64,000 nt of DNA, taken from NCBI GenBank assembly GCA_020638455.1, contig JACKIK010000001.1, positions 186,001 to 250,000 on the forward strand. The letters are read 5' to 3'. Position 1 is the stretch's first letter; each line of letters starts with the position of its first letter. The notes under the pieces were generated by a model. That model had not been told where the DNA came from. It ran no database searches and saw nothing but the letters and a program-made list of their open reading frames with translations. The stretch comes from Hyphomonas sp. (GTDB lineage: Bacteria; Pseudomonadota; Alphaproteobacteria; Caulobacterales; Hyphomonadaceae). Positions 51,373 through 58,752 of the stretch are shown one piece after another. The translations under genes were made by a program, and so were the position numbers.

Positions 51373-52464
51373 ATGTCGCACAATACGTATGGTCACCTGT
51401 TCCGCGTCACGACCTGGGGCGAAAGCCATGGGCCGGCGCTCGGCTGCGTGGTGGACGGCTGCCCGCCCGGCCTGCCCCTGACGGAAGCCTTTATTCAGGG
51501 CTTTCTCGACAAGCGGCGGCCCGGCACGTCGCGCTTCGTGACGCAGCGGCAGGAACCGGACGCGGTGAAGATCCTCTCCGGCGTGTTCGAGGATGACCGG
51601 ACCGGGGGGCCTGTGACGACGGGCACGCCGATCTCGCTGATGATCGAGAACACCGACCAGCGCTCCAAGGATTATGGCGAGATCCGCGACCGCTACCGGC
51701 CCGGCCATGCGGACTATTCCTATGACGCCAAATATGGCGTGCGGGACTATCGCGGCGGCGGGCGCAGCTCGGCGCGGGAGACGGCGGCGCGGGTGGCGGC
51801 CGGCGCGGTGGCGCGGCGGGTGCTGGGCGACGGCATCATGATCCGCGGCGCGGTCGTGCAGATCGGCCCGCACGCGATCGATCGCGAAGCGTGGGACTGG
51901 GCGATTGTCGAGGACAATCCCTTCTGGTGCCCGGATGCCGGCATGGTGGCGACGTGGGAAGCGTTCCTCGACGAGACGCGCAAGGCGGGCAGCTCCGCGG
52001 GCGCGATTGTCGAAGTGCAGGCAAGTGGCGTGCCGGCCGGCTGGGGCGCGCCGGTCTATGGCAAGCTCGACGGCGAACTGGCCGGCGCGATGATGAGCAT
52101 CAATGCGGTGAAGGGCGTCGAGATCGGCGCGGGCTTTGCCGCGGCGGCCTTCTCCGGCGAACAGAATGCGGACGAGATGCGCGCGGGCAATGGCGCGCCG
52201 CGCTTCCTGTCGAACAATAATGGCGGCGTGGCCGGCGGCATCTCGACCGGGCAGGATGTGATCGTCCGTATCGCGATCAAGCCGACCTCCTCCATCCTCA
52301 ATGAAGTGAAGTCGGTCACGCGCGACGGCGAGGAAGTGGACGTGCGCACCAAGGGCCGCCACGACCCCTGCGTCGGCATCCGCGCCGTGCCGGTGGCCGA
52401 AGCGATGATGGCCTGCGTGCTGGCCGATGCAAAGCTGCGCCACCGGGGCCAGACCGGGCGCTGA
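51373..52464 (+). CDS. aroC: Chorismate synthase
   Basis: AroC converts 5-enolpyruvylshikimate-3-phosphate to chorismate with reduced FMN, the last step of the shikimate pathway. The 363-residue protein has GHLFRVTTWGESHGPALGCV, DYRGGGRSSARETAARVAAG, VKGVEIGAGFAAA and FLSNNNGGVAGGISTGQDV, the recognised signatures. It ends in KGRHDPCVGIRAVPVAEAMM and a short tail. The start at 51373 (MSHNTYGHLF) matches other AroC proteins. The frame extends far upstream but only as an unused run across the pdxH gene. Confidence 0.97.
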   Translation: MSHNTYGHLFRVTTWGESHGPALGCVVDGCPPGLPLTEAFIQGFLDKRRPGTSRFVTQRQEPDAVKILSGVFEDDRTGGPVTTGTPISLMIENTDQRSKDYGEIRDRYRPGHADYSYDAKYGVRDYRGGGRSSARETAARVAAGAVARRVLGDGIMIRGAVVQIGPHAIDREAWDWAIVEDNPFWCPDAGMVATWEAFLDETRKAGSSAGAIVEVQASGVPAGWGAPVYGKLDGELAGAMMSINAVKGVEIGAGFAAAAFSGEQNADEMRAGNGAPRFLSNNNGGVAGGISTGQDVIVRIAIKPTSSILNEVKSVTRDGEEVDVRTKGRHDPCVGIRAVPVAEAMMACVLADAKLRHRGQTGR

Positions 52465-52472
52465 GCTGCGCG

Positions 52473-53114
52473 TCAGGCGCCCGGCACCATCCGGAGCGAA
52501 ATCTCGTCAGCGATCGCATCGGCGAGCCGCAGCGCATTTTCCTCGCGGTCGAAATAGGTGCGGATCCGGATGCCGTTGATCCCGACGCAGGCGGACCGGC
52601 CGGGCAGCGCCCGGAAGGCCGCAGGTGCGATCCATCCGAAAGCCGAGCGGGCAAGGCTGTCGAGCGGCCAGACGATAATCTCCACCAGACGAAGCGCGCC
52701 GCGCAGGCCGGCTGTGTAGGCCGGCCGCACTTTCCTCATCGCGGCATAGTCGAAGCGCCTGCCGCCCACCTGAAGCGCGTCGGGCCCGAATTGCAGGCGG
52801 ATGATCCTGCGGGCCAGCGCATGGCGGACATAGGTGATCCTTGCGAGGACGATGCCGAGAAACAGGCACACCGGCAGCGCCAGTCCCCAGCCAAGGACAT
52901 GGACCGGAGACGGTCCGATTGCCGGGCGTTCCGGCGCCGCTGCCGCCACGGCGTCCCGGACCAGAAAAGCAATGGGTATACAGACGAACAGGGTTAATGC
53001 CAGGCTCAGCACGGCCAGGATCGACCTGTTCGCCTGCCCCGTGCGCCCGCAGATGACGATGTCGTCGCCCTCTCGCCAGACCCCCTCATCCATCCCTGTC
53101 ATGACAGCCTCCAC
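52473..53114 (-). CDS. Uncharacterised two-helix membrane protein
   Basis: This protein of about 213 residues has two membrane segments (ILAVLSLALTLFVCIPIAFL and VLGWGLALPVCLFLGIVLAR) and a C-terminal domain with LQFGPDALQVGGRRFDYAAM and GINGIRIRTYFDREENALRL. The second part looks like a bacterial PH-like or photosystem-assembly YCF-type domain only in outline, so I do not assign a family. The start may be the ATG at 53114, 53102 or 53093. It converges with aroC, nine bases from its stop. Codon use is consistent with a real gene. Confidence 0.65.
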   Translation of the reverse strand: MEAVMTGMDEGVWREGDDIVICGRTGQANRSILAVLSLALTLFVCIPIAFLVRDAVAAAAPERPAIGPSPVHVLGWGLALPVCLFLGIVLARITYVRHALARRIIRLQFGPDALQVGGRRFDYAAMRKVRPAYTAGLRGALRLVEIIVWPLDSLARSAFGWIAPAAFRALPGRSACVGINGIRIRTYFDREENALRLADAIADEISLRMVPGA

Positions 53115-53185
53115 GCCAATGTCTCCTGTATGAGAGGCGCGGCCGGGCGGCGTTTCGGGTCACGCGGTGATATGGCGTGGCGTTC

Positions 53186-53219
53186 AAAAAAAAGCCCCCG
53201 GAGCGGCGGCTCCGGGGGC
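53186..53219 (-). terminator. Intrinsic terminator of the outer-membrane barrel gene
   Basis: On the minus strand, GCCCCCGGA and TCCGGGGGC (53211-53219 and 53194-53202) form a nine-pair stem with an eight-base loop, followed by eight T. It lies 28 bases after the stop of the barrel gene. It is the clearest rho-independent terminator in the window. Confidence 0.9.
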
Positions 53220-53246
53220 AATATCCCGTTTGGAGAGGCGGGAGGA

Positions 53247-53762
53247 TCAGAATTTCATGACGCCGCCGACGGAGATGACGTCCGCATCGGCCCCGTGGTC
53301 GCCCTCATAGCGGGTGAGGTCACCGCGCAGGCCGAACCGGTCCGTCAGGAACACCTTGGCGCCGGCGCCATAGGCGACACCGTCCGTGCTGTCGGAGGCA
53401 CTGCCGACACCCGGCACCTTCACCTTGTATTCGCTGTCGGCATAACCGACGCGGGCAAACAGGTCGACGCGTTCGGACACCGGTGCCTGCACGACACCGA
53501 AGCCGGCCACCGAGTGATCGAGCTCCGCCTTGGCGCCGCCGATATCGTCATCGCCGATTCCGAACGAGGCTTCGCCCTCGATGCCGATCTGCGGGCCGAC
53601 ATTCCGGTTGACGAACCAGGTTCCACGGGCCGTCAGGGCGTCGAGATTGGCGCCGTCGGTGTCGACATGGGAGTAGCCGGCGCCGAGCTCGAGGTTGCCT
53701 TCGGCAAAGGCGGCGGGCACGGCAAGCAGGGTGGCAGACAGGGCAGTGATGACAAGTTTCAT
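53247..53762 (-). CDS. Outer-membrane beta-barrel protein (OmpA/Omp25-like barrel)
   Basis: This 171-residue protein has a Sec signal (MKLVITALSATLLAVPAAFA, cleavage near AFA/EG) and about eight amphipathic strands (GYSHVDTDG, GTWFVNRN, GIEGEASFGI, VAGFGVVQAP, FARVGYADSEY and so on). It ends in Phe, VISVGGVMKF, the sorting signal of the outer-membrane assembly machine. Size fits an eight-strand barrel without a peptidoglycan-binding domain. It has its own strong terminator and a divergent control region shared with the PiT-like gene. No function is known beyond outer-membrane location. Confidence 0.85.
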   Translation of the reverse strand: MKLVITALSATLLAVPAAFAEGNLELGAGYSHVDTDGANLDALTARGTWFVNRNVGPQIGIEGEASFGIGDDDIGGAKAELDHSVAGFGVVQAPVSERVDLFARVGYADSEYKVKVPGVGSASDSTDGVAYGAGAKVFLTDRFGLRGDLTRYEGDHGADADVISVGGVMKF

Positions 53763-54060
53763 GGGAGGATCTCCTTGTTCTGCGTGAGGTCACGCATGAG
53801 CGGAGATAGACGCGGCGCACCCCGCCCACATGTCTCATTTCCGTAACAATCGAACTTGGTCGCGCCGATGTGTCCGCGGCAACACAGTTCGTGAACTGAC
53901 TTTAATTGCAGTTAGGAATTCGTAATCATGATGGCGAAATCCGGGCAACCCCTCCAGGCCTCCGTAGGTGCCGCGTCACAGCATATTCACAAAACTTCGG
54001 TCGGTCCGCCCGCGCGCCGCTGCTATCAGGTGACAAGCAGTTCACGTTGCGGGGCGAGTA
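53763..54060. other. Divergent control region between the barrel protein and PiT-like genes
   Basis: About 300 bases without a supportable gene. The centre holds a cluster of CAGTT/AACTG half-sites (see the separate entry at 53885-53913). The part next to the PiT-like gene has a GTGAC...GTTCAC arrangement (54031-54050) and GGGGCGA before its ATG. Confidence 0.4.
53885..53913. promoter_or_regulatory. Three-half-site inverted repeat between barrel and PiT-like genes
   Basis: CAGTTC (53885-53890), GAACTG (53893-53898) and CAGTT (53909-53913) form a perfect palindrome with a two-base spacer, plus a third half-site ten bases further on. They lie in the middle of a divergent promoter region, as an operator would. 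No known regulator motif was matched. Confidence 0.4.
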
Positions 54061-55116
54061 ATGGGTGGCGTTGAGTTATTTGGCGTAGTCGGGTTTGCGC
54101 TTGCGGCCTATGCCGTGGTCGCAAACGATTCCATCCAGACGCTGGGGACGTTCCTGTCGTCCAATCACAACCAGCGCTGGTGGGTGCTGTGGCTGTATGC
54201 CAGCGGCATCATGGTCGCCACGATCGCCTACGGCTATGTCAGCAATGGTGGCGACGTCGCCTTCGACCGGCTGGACAAGCTGAGCGTTCTGGCAGGCGAT
54301 GGCGACCGCAGCGGGATGCTGCTGCCGCACGTGAAATGGTGGCACGCCCTGCCCCCGCTGATCCTGCTGATCATCACGCGCTATGGCATTCCGGTCTCGA
54401 CCACCTTCCTTGTCCTGACCCTGTTCGCGCTGTCGGGCGGGGCCGCGACGAGCGGCGTGCTGATCAGCATGCTGGTCAAGTCGGCGCTGGGCTATGTCGT
54501 CGCGTTCGGCGTGGGCGTGGTCGTCTGGGTGGTGATTTCGCACACCTTCGAGCGCTGGGTGTTCCGGACGCGGGAAGACCTGCCCTGGCCTTACTGGGTG
54601 TTCTTCCAGTGGGTGACGACCTCATTCCTGTGGTCGCAATGGCTGATGCAGGACCTTGCCAACATCTTCGTCTTCCTGCCCCGGCAGGTGACGGTGACCG
54701 GAAGCGAAACGCATGTCGCCTTCCCGCTGGCGACCGTGGTGGTCGGGACGCTGCTGCTGGCGGTGATCCAAGGCTATATCTTCGCAACGCGGGGCGGGCA
54801 GATCCAGCAGATTGTCGAGCGCAAGGTGAACACGGTCGATGTGCGCGCCGCCACGATCGTCGACCTGATCTATGGCGTCGTGCTGCTGGTGTTCAAGGAA
54901 GTGAACAATATTCCGATGAGCACGACCTGGGTGTTCCTCGGCCTGCTGGCCGGACGGGAACTGGCGATTTCCTACATTGCCGCGCTGCGCGACCGGGGCG
55001 AAGCCTGGCGCGATGTCTCCGGCGATGCGGGACGGGCCTTCTTCGGGCTGGTCATCTCGATCGCGCTCGCCTTCCTGATGCCGCTGATCGGCACGGGCGC
55101 GCTGCCGCAATTCTGA
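54061..55116 (+). CDS. PiT-family-like phosphate (or other anion) permease
   Basis: This 351-residue protein has about nine membrane segments in two inverted halves. The first half starts with AAYAVVANDSIQTLGTFLSS, which resembles the GANDxxN motif of PiT phosphate transporters, and has RYGIPVSTTFLV. The second half has VNNIPMSTTWVFLG, but the matching ND motif is not seen. PiT transporters use cations to move phosphate across the inner membrane, and the internal repeat with xIPxSTT supports that fold. It starts at the ATG at 54061. It could carry phosphate or a related anion, and divergence of the ND motif lowers certainty. It converges with a small unlisted membrane gene. Confidence 0.7.
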   Translation: MGGVELFGVVGFALAAYAVVANDSIQTLGTFLSSNHNQRWWVLWLYASGIMVATIAYGYVSNGGDVAFDRLDKLSVLAGDGDRSGMLLPHVKWWHALPPLILLIITRYGIPVSTTFLVLTLFALSGGAATSGVLISMLVKSALGYVVAFGVGVVVWVVISHTFERWVFRTREDLPWPYWVFFQWVTTSFLWSQWLMQDLANIFVFLPRQVTVTGSETHVAFPLATVVVGTLLLAVIQGYIFATRGGQIQQIVERKVNTVDVRAATIVDLIYGVVLLVFKEVNNIPMSTTWVFLGLLAGRELAISYIAALRDRGEAWRDVSGDAGRAFFGLVISIALAFLMPLIGTGALPQF

Positions 55117-55123
55117 GACCGGC

Positions 55124-55297
55124 CTACTCGGCGAAGAGATTGAAGGCGGAATCCAGCGCCATGCCGGCCCCGGCGCCGATCAGGCCGCCCAGCACCATCA
55201 GAGCGATCCGGGCAACGCTCCAGCCGGTCCTGCCTGCGGATACATACGTCTCCGAATGGGGAAAATGCACGCTGGTCAAACGGTCAAAAAACGTCAT
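55124..55297 (-). CDS. Small membrane protein (57 residues)
   Basis: This frame reads MTFFDRLTSVHFPHSETYVS on the minus strand from the ATG at 55297. After a polar patch (AGRTGWSVAR) it has one membrane helix, IALMVLGGLIGAGAGMALDS, and ends FNLFAE at the TAG at 55124. The Gly-rich helix (GGLIGAGAG) suggests packing with other helices. Its start is preceded by AAAGGG at a longer spacing, and a good inverted repeat lies just upstream at 55316. Codon use is typical of the neighbours. It converges with the PiT-like gene, with eight bases between stops. No family recognised. Confidence 0.6.
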   Translation of the reverse strand: MTFFDRLTSVHFPHSETYVSAGRTGWSVARIALMVLGGLIGAGAGMALDSAFNLFAE

Positions 55298-55315
55298 GGC
55301 TCAGGCCCTTTCCGC

Positions 55316-55346
55316 AGATACATATTTATTACATTTATTTGTATCT
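55316..55346. promoter_or_regulatory. Inverted repeat upstream of the small membrane gene
   Basis: AGATACA (55316-55322) and TGTATCT (55340-55346) are perfect seven-base arms around a 17-base AT-rich spacer, 19 bases before the ATG at 55297. The AT content stands out strongly from the GC-rich surroundings. It could be an operator overlapping a promoter. Confidence 0.45.
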
Positions 55347-55450
55347 TAGATGATAGATTAGTTACATTTTGCGACAGGATCAATGCACTGCTGCAATTCC
55401 GGTGCATGTTCCATGCAACGTCCGGCATTCCGGAATCCGGATACGGAGGG

Positions 55451-56524
55451 TCAGCCGGGCTTCCGCCAGGTGGTCACTTTGGTGAGGAAAGCGAGTGCCT
55501 GCCGTTCGCCGGCAAAGCCCGCCGCTGTACACGCAGCCGCCACGTCCCAGCCGAGATAGCCGGCATAGTAAGGCTCGTGAAATCCGTGCGGGAAGTATTC
55601 GAGCATCCCGTCGAGACCGGGATAGTCCCCGAACTGGACACTGTCGGCGAGGACGAACAGGCCGCCCGGCCTCAGTGTACGGAATATTTCGGCGAGGACT
55701 TTCGGGCGCACTTTCGGCGGCAGCTCGTGGAACAGGAAGATCGACACCGCCACGTCCTGCGAGGCGTCCGGCAGCGGCATCGTCTCGGCGGCTTCGTGGA
55801 TGACATCGGCCTGCGGCCAGGGCGCAAGGCGCGCGCGAGCCGCATCGGTATAGTTCGGCGAAAGATCGAGGCCTGCCGCATTGAGGCGCGGCCAGACGCG
55901 CATCACCTGTTCGAGGAACCTTCCATTGCCGCAGGCGACGTCCAGCAGGTGCATGCGGCGCTGGTCGTGACCGCGCAGCTCACGCGAGATCTCGGCGAGT
56001 GCGGCCCGGCGCATGGCATCGGCCGTGCCAGTGAACAACGCCTCGACCTGCGTGTCGTAGAGTTCCGCGCTCTCGTCGGAAAACCAGCCGCCCGTCTGAT
56101 AGTGGAAATTCTGGCGGTAATAGGCCGGGTAGCGGTTGGAGCCTTCGGGCAGCTCGCCCCGGATCTCGGTGCCGGCGCGGGCCAGACGGCGGCGCTCGAC
56201 TTCCGCCACATCCAGCTGGAAGGCGCGGGCGGATTTGAGAGCGTGCGGCAGCTGCACGAGGGAGACATCGCGCGGCGGCGGATAGAGGCCCGCCTCGACA
56301 TTGCGCCGGTCCTGGATGAAGAGGTCGAAATAGGCCTTGCGGGCGACCGCCATGTCGGGGCGGCCGCGGGAGGGCGCGAAGTCCGGCTCGTCCGGATGGC
56401 TGAAGCCGCCCGTCCGCTGCTTTGCGGCCCGCATCTGCGCCCCGTACCAGGCCGAACGCAGGCCCTGCGCCGCGGCATAGCGGGCACGGCCGGCGGCGAG
56501 CGAGGCACGATCGAACAGTCCCAT
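55451..56524 (-). CDS. SAM-dependent methyltransferase (class I)
   Basis: This 357-residue protein has a Rossmann methyltransferase domain in its second half. The SAM-binding motif I is LLDVACGNGRFLEQV, followed by LDLSPNYTDAARARL, with ADVIHEAAETMPLPDASQD and FLFHELPPKVRPKVLAEI, then LRPGGLFVLADS as in ubiquinone/menaquinone-type methyltransferases. The N-terminal 160 residues are an extension of unknown role with many Arg and Ala. The start is the ATG at 56524. It lies divergent to the glycine-zipper gene. Small-molecule methylation is likely, but the target is unknown. Confidence 0.85.
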   Translation of the reverse strand: MGLFDRASLAAGRARYAAAQGLRSAWYGAQMRAAKQRTGGFSHPDEPDFAPSRGRPDMAVARKAYFDLFIQDRRNVEAGLYPPPRDVSLVQLPHALKSARAFQLDVAEVERRRLARAGTEIRGELPEGSNRYPAYYRQNFHYQTGGWFSDESAELYDTQVEALFTGTADAMRRAALAEISRELRGHDQRRMHLLDVACGNGRFLEQVMRVWPRLNAAGLDLSPNYTDAARARLAPWPQADVIHEAAETMPLPDASQDVAVSIFLFHELPPKVRPKVLAEIFRTLRPGGLFVLADSVQFGDYPGLDGMLEYFPHGFHEPYYAGYLGWDVAAACTAAGFAGERQALAFLTKVTTWRKPG

Positions 56525-56641
56525 GCGGCAAATATGGAGCGCTGCAAAACGCCCGTCCAGCCTTCACGTCCGGTTCAGGTTGGCGGTGCGATTGTGGCTT
56601 CAAGACTGGCGGCCGTGTGGCTGCCCGCAAGGAGAATTGGG

Positions 56642-57403
56642 ATGATGAAGTCTCTTCTGATCGGCACGGTTGCGCTGGCTGCGCTGGTGGCCGTGCCTGC
56701 TGCCGCCTCTGCACAGAGCTATTATCCGCGCAACACCGCCTGCGAACAGCAGAATGCCGACAACAAGGCCGCCGGCACCGTGATCGGTGCCCTTCTCGGG
56801 GCAGCGGCGGGTGGCGCAATCGGCAACAATGTCGGCGATAATGACAGCCGGTGGCACTATAATCGCGGCTATCGCGGCTATTATGGCCGGCGCGGCGGAT
56901 ACTGGGACAAGGGCGACAATGACGGCGAAGTGATCGCCGGGGCGCTGATCGGTGCCGTGGTCGGCGGCATGGCCGGCAACGCCATCGCCAGCGACGGCAA
57001 CACGCCGTGCCGGGTCGCGACGCCGTATGGCGGCACCTATCGCAGCACCTATTCCAGTTATCCGGAAGGCTCGATCCCGCGCACGACGGATGGCCTCTAT
57101 GGCGGCCCGGAAGTGATGGCGCCGCCGCCGCAATCTTCCTACCCGGCCTATCCGGCAACGCCTGTGCCGCGGACCTATCCGGCCTCGACGCCGACCTACC
57201 CTGCCCGGCCGGCCTATCCGCAGACGACCGCTCCGGCCCCGGTGACCGGCGCACCGGCGGAAGAATGCCGGACAGTCTGGCGCGAAGCCCGGATGCCCGA
57301 CGGCAGCGTGCAGCGCGATCCGGTGACCGCCTGCCGCAAGGCGATGGGTGAGTGGGAGATCGTCGACGGCTATGCCGACGACCAGGAGCTCTACGGCTAC
57401 TGA
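56642..57403 (+). CDS. Glycine-zipper (Rick_17kDa-like) surface protein
   Basis: This 253-residue secreted protein has a Sec signal ending in VAVPAAASAQS and two glycine-zipper stretches, AGTVIGALLGAAAGGAIGNN and IAGALIGAVVGGMAGNAIAS. The stretches are separated by a Tyr/Arg/Gly-rich segment (WHYNRGYRGYYGRRGGYW). A Pro/Tyr/Ala-rich linker (YPAYPATPVPRTYPAS) precedes a small C-terminal domain with two Cys. AAGGAG precedes the ATG at 56642. It resembles envelope proteins of rickettsial 17-kDa antigen type, and the glycine zippers may insert in a membrane. It converges with tlyA and overlaps its end by seven bases. Confidence 0.8.
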   Translation: MMKSLLIGTVALAALVAVPAAASAQSYYPRNTACEQQNADNKAAGTVIGALLGAAAGGAIGNNVGDNDSRWHYNRGYRGYYGRRGGYWDKGDNDGEVIAGALIGAVVGGMAGNAIASDGNTPCRVATPYGGTYRSTYSSYPEGSIPRTTDGLYGGPEVMAPPPQSSYPAYPATPVPRTYPASTPTYPARPAYPQTTAPAPVTGAPAEECRTVWREARMPDGSVQRDPVTACRKAMGEWEIVDGYADDQELYGY

Positions 57404-58128
57404 GCCTTCACGGCATGAAACAGGCGCTCGGGGTTTCCGTCGCCGCCTGAAATCGGGCTGGCCGTCCAGGCAAGGATGGGCCAGCCCTTTTCATTCATCC
57501 AGCCGGCAAAGCGCTCTGCAGCGGCATCGGCGGCGGCTTCGTCGGTGACGATGCCGCCCTTGCCTATATTTTCGCGGCCGACCTGGAATTGCGGCTTGAA
57601 CAGGCCGACAAAGTCCGCCTCCGGCGCTGCGAGCGAGAGCGGCACGTCCAGCAGCTTCTCCAGCGAGATGAAGCTGGCATCGCAGACCAGCAGGGAGGGC
57701 GGCGCGGGCAGCATGTCGGGCGTCAGGCTGCGCGCGTCAGTGGCTTCGCGGCTGGTCACCCGTTCGCTGTTCTGCAGGCTGGCGTGCAGCTGGCCGCGGC
57801 CGACATCGACCGCCAGCACATGCCGTGCCCCGCGGCGCAGCAGCACATCCGTGAACCCGCCTGTCGAGGCGCCGATGTCGAGGCAGTAGCGGCCATGCGG
57901 GTCGACACTGAAGGCTTCGAGGCCATGGGCGAGCTTCAGGCCGCCGCGGGAAACATAGGGGTGTACCGGTTCGGCCTCGATGCGGGCGCCGATCATCACT
58001 TCCTGGGAGGGCTTCGAGACGACCTGCCCGTCGACGCGCACGCGGCCGGCGTCGATCGCCGCGCGGGCCGCAGCCCGGCTCTCGAAAAGGCCGAGCGTGA
58101 CGAGGAGGCGATCTATCCGATCTTTCAC
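57397..58128 (-). CDS. tlyA: rRNA 2'-O-methyltransferase TlyA
   Basis: TlyA methylates 16S and 23S rRNA ribose in the capreomycin-binding region. The 243-residue protein has an N-terminal S4 domain (RIDRLLVTLGLFESRAAARA then VDGQVVSKPSQEV). An FtsJ-like methyltransferase domain follows, with YCLDIGASTGGFTDVLLRRG, VLAVDVGRGQLH, LLVCDASFISLEKLL and GLFKPQFQVGRENIGKGG (Lys and Asp of the K-D-K set). The order and spacing match TlyA in other bacteria. It converges with the glycine-zipper gene, overlapping by seven bases. Confidence 0.95.
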   Translation of the reverse strand: MKDRIDRLLVTLGLFESRAAARAAIDAGRVRVDGQVVSKPSQEVMIGARIEAEPVHPYVSRGGLKLAHGLEAFSVDPHGRYCLDIGASTGGFTDVLLRRGARHVLAVDVGRGQLHASLQNSERVTSREATDARSLTPDMLPAPPSLLVCDASFISLEKLLDVPLSLAAPEADFVGLFKPQFQVGRENIGKGGIVTDEAAADAAAERFAGWMNEKGWPILAWTASPISGGDGNPERLFHAVKAQ

Positions 58129-58197
58129 AATACTGAGCCTTGCGTGACGCCGTGACGTCTAAGCGTATAGTGCCCCAAAGCCAGAAGGAGTTCCCCC

Positions 58198-58752
58198 ATG
58201 ATCCCCCGTCTCTCTCTTGCCGCCGCAGCGATTGCCCTTGGCGCCTGCGCCAGCACGGCCGCTGCAGCCCCCGAAACGCCCGTCGAACCCGAAGCCGCCC
58301 AGCCGGCCCCGGCGACCGCCAGTGCCACGATTCTCGGCACGGCGGGCCAGGAAATCGGGACGGCGCAGCTGACGGACGCTCCGCACGGCCTGATGGTGCG
58401 CGTAGAACTCGCGCCCGGAAGCCTGACCCCCGGCTGGCACGGCATTCACTTCCACGCCGTCGGCGATTGCTCGGATGTCGGCATGTACAAGATGTCCGGC
58501 GGCCATGTCGGCAAGATGGACGGCGGCCATGGCCTGTTCAATCCCGAAGGGCCGGAGGCGGGCGACCTGCCGAATATCTGGGCGGCCGCCGACGGGTCCG
58601 CAGGCTATGAGGCGTTCACCACGCTCGACACGGTGGAGAGCCTGACCGATGCCGACGGCTCGGCGATCATCATCCATGAAGCCCCGGATGACGGGATCAC
58701 CCAGCCGATCGGCGGAGCCGGTGCCCGCGTCGCCTGCGGCGTCGTCAGCTAG
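58198..58752 (+). CDS. sodC: Cu/Zn superoxide dismutase-like lipoprotein with altered zinc ligand
   Basis: This 184-residue periplasmic protein has a lipobox-like signal ending in ALGAC (Cys17) and a Cu/Zn-SOD domain. Copper ligands are present: His84 and His86 (GIHFHAVGDC), bridging His103 (SGGH) and His160 (IIHEAPDD). Zinc ligands His111 and Asp123 are also present. The third zinc ligand position, His80 in the standard numbering, is Glu120 (GPEAGDLPN). The spacing 103-111-120-123 exactly equals 63-71-80-83. The gating Arg177 and a disulfide pair (Cys90, Cys180) remain. It converges with the phosphotransferase gene and overlaps it by eight bases. Copper chemistry should persist, but zinc binding may be changed. 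Confidence 0.88.
   Translation: MIPRLSLAAAAIALGACASTAAAAPETPVEPEAAQPAPATASATILGTAGQEIGTAQLTDAPHGLMVRVELAPGSLTPGWHGIHFHAVGDCSDVGMYKMSGGHVGKMDGGHGLFNPEGPEAGDLPNIWAAADGSAGYEAFTTLDTVESLTDADGSAIIIHEAPDDGITQPIGGAGARVACGVVS

Noticed and set aside
55256..56641. Upstream extension of the glycine-zipper gene frame
   Set aside because: It is antisense to the methyltransferase gene. The signal peptide and AAGGAG place the real start at 56642.
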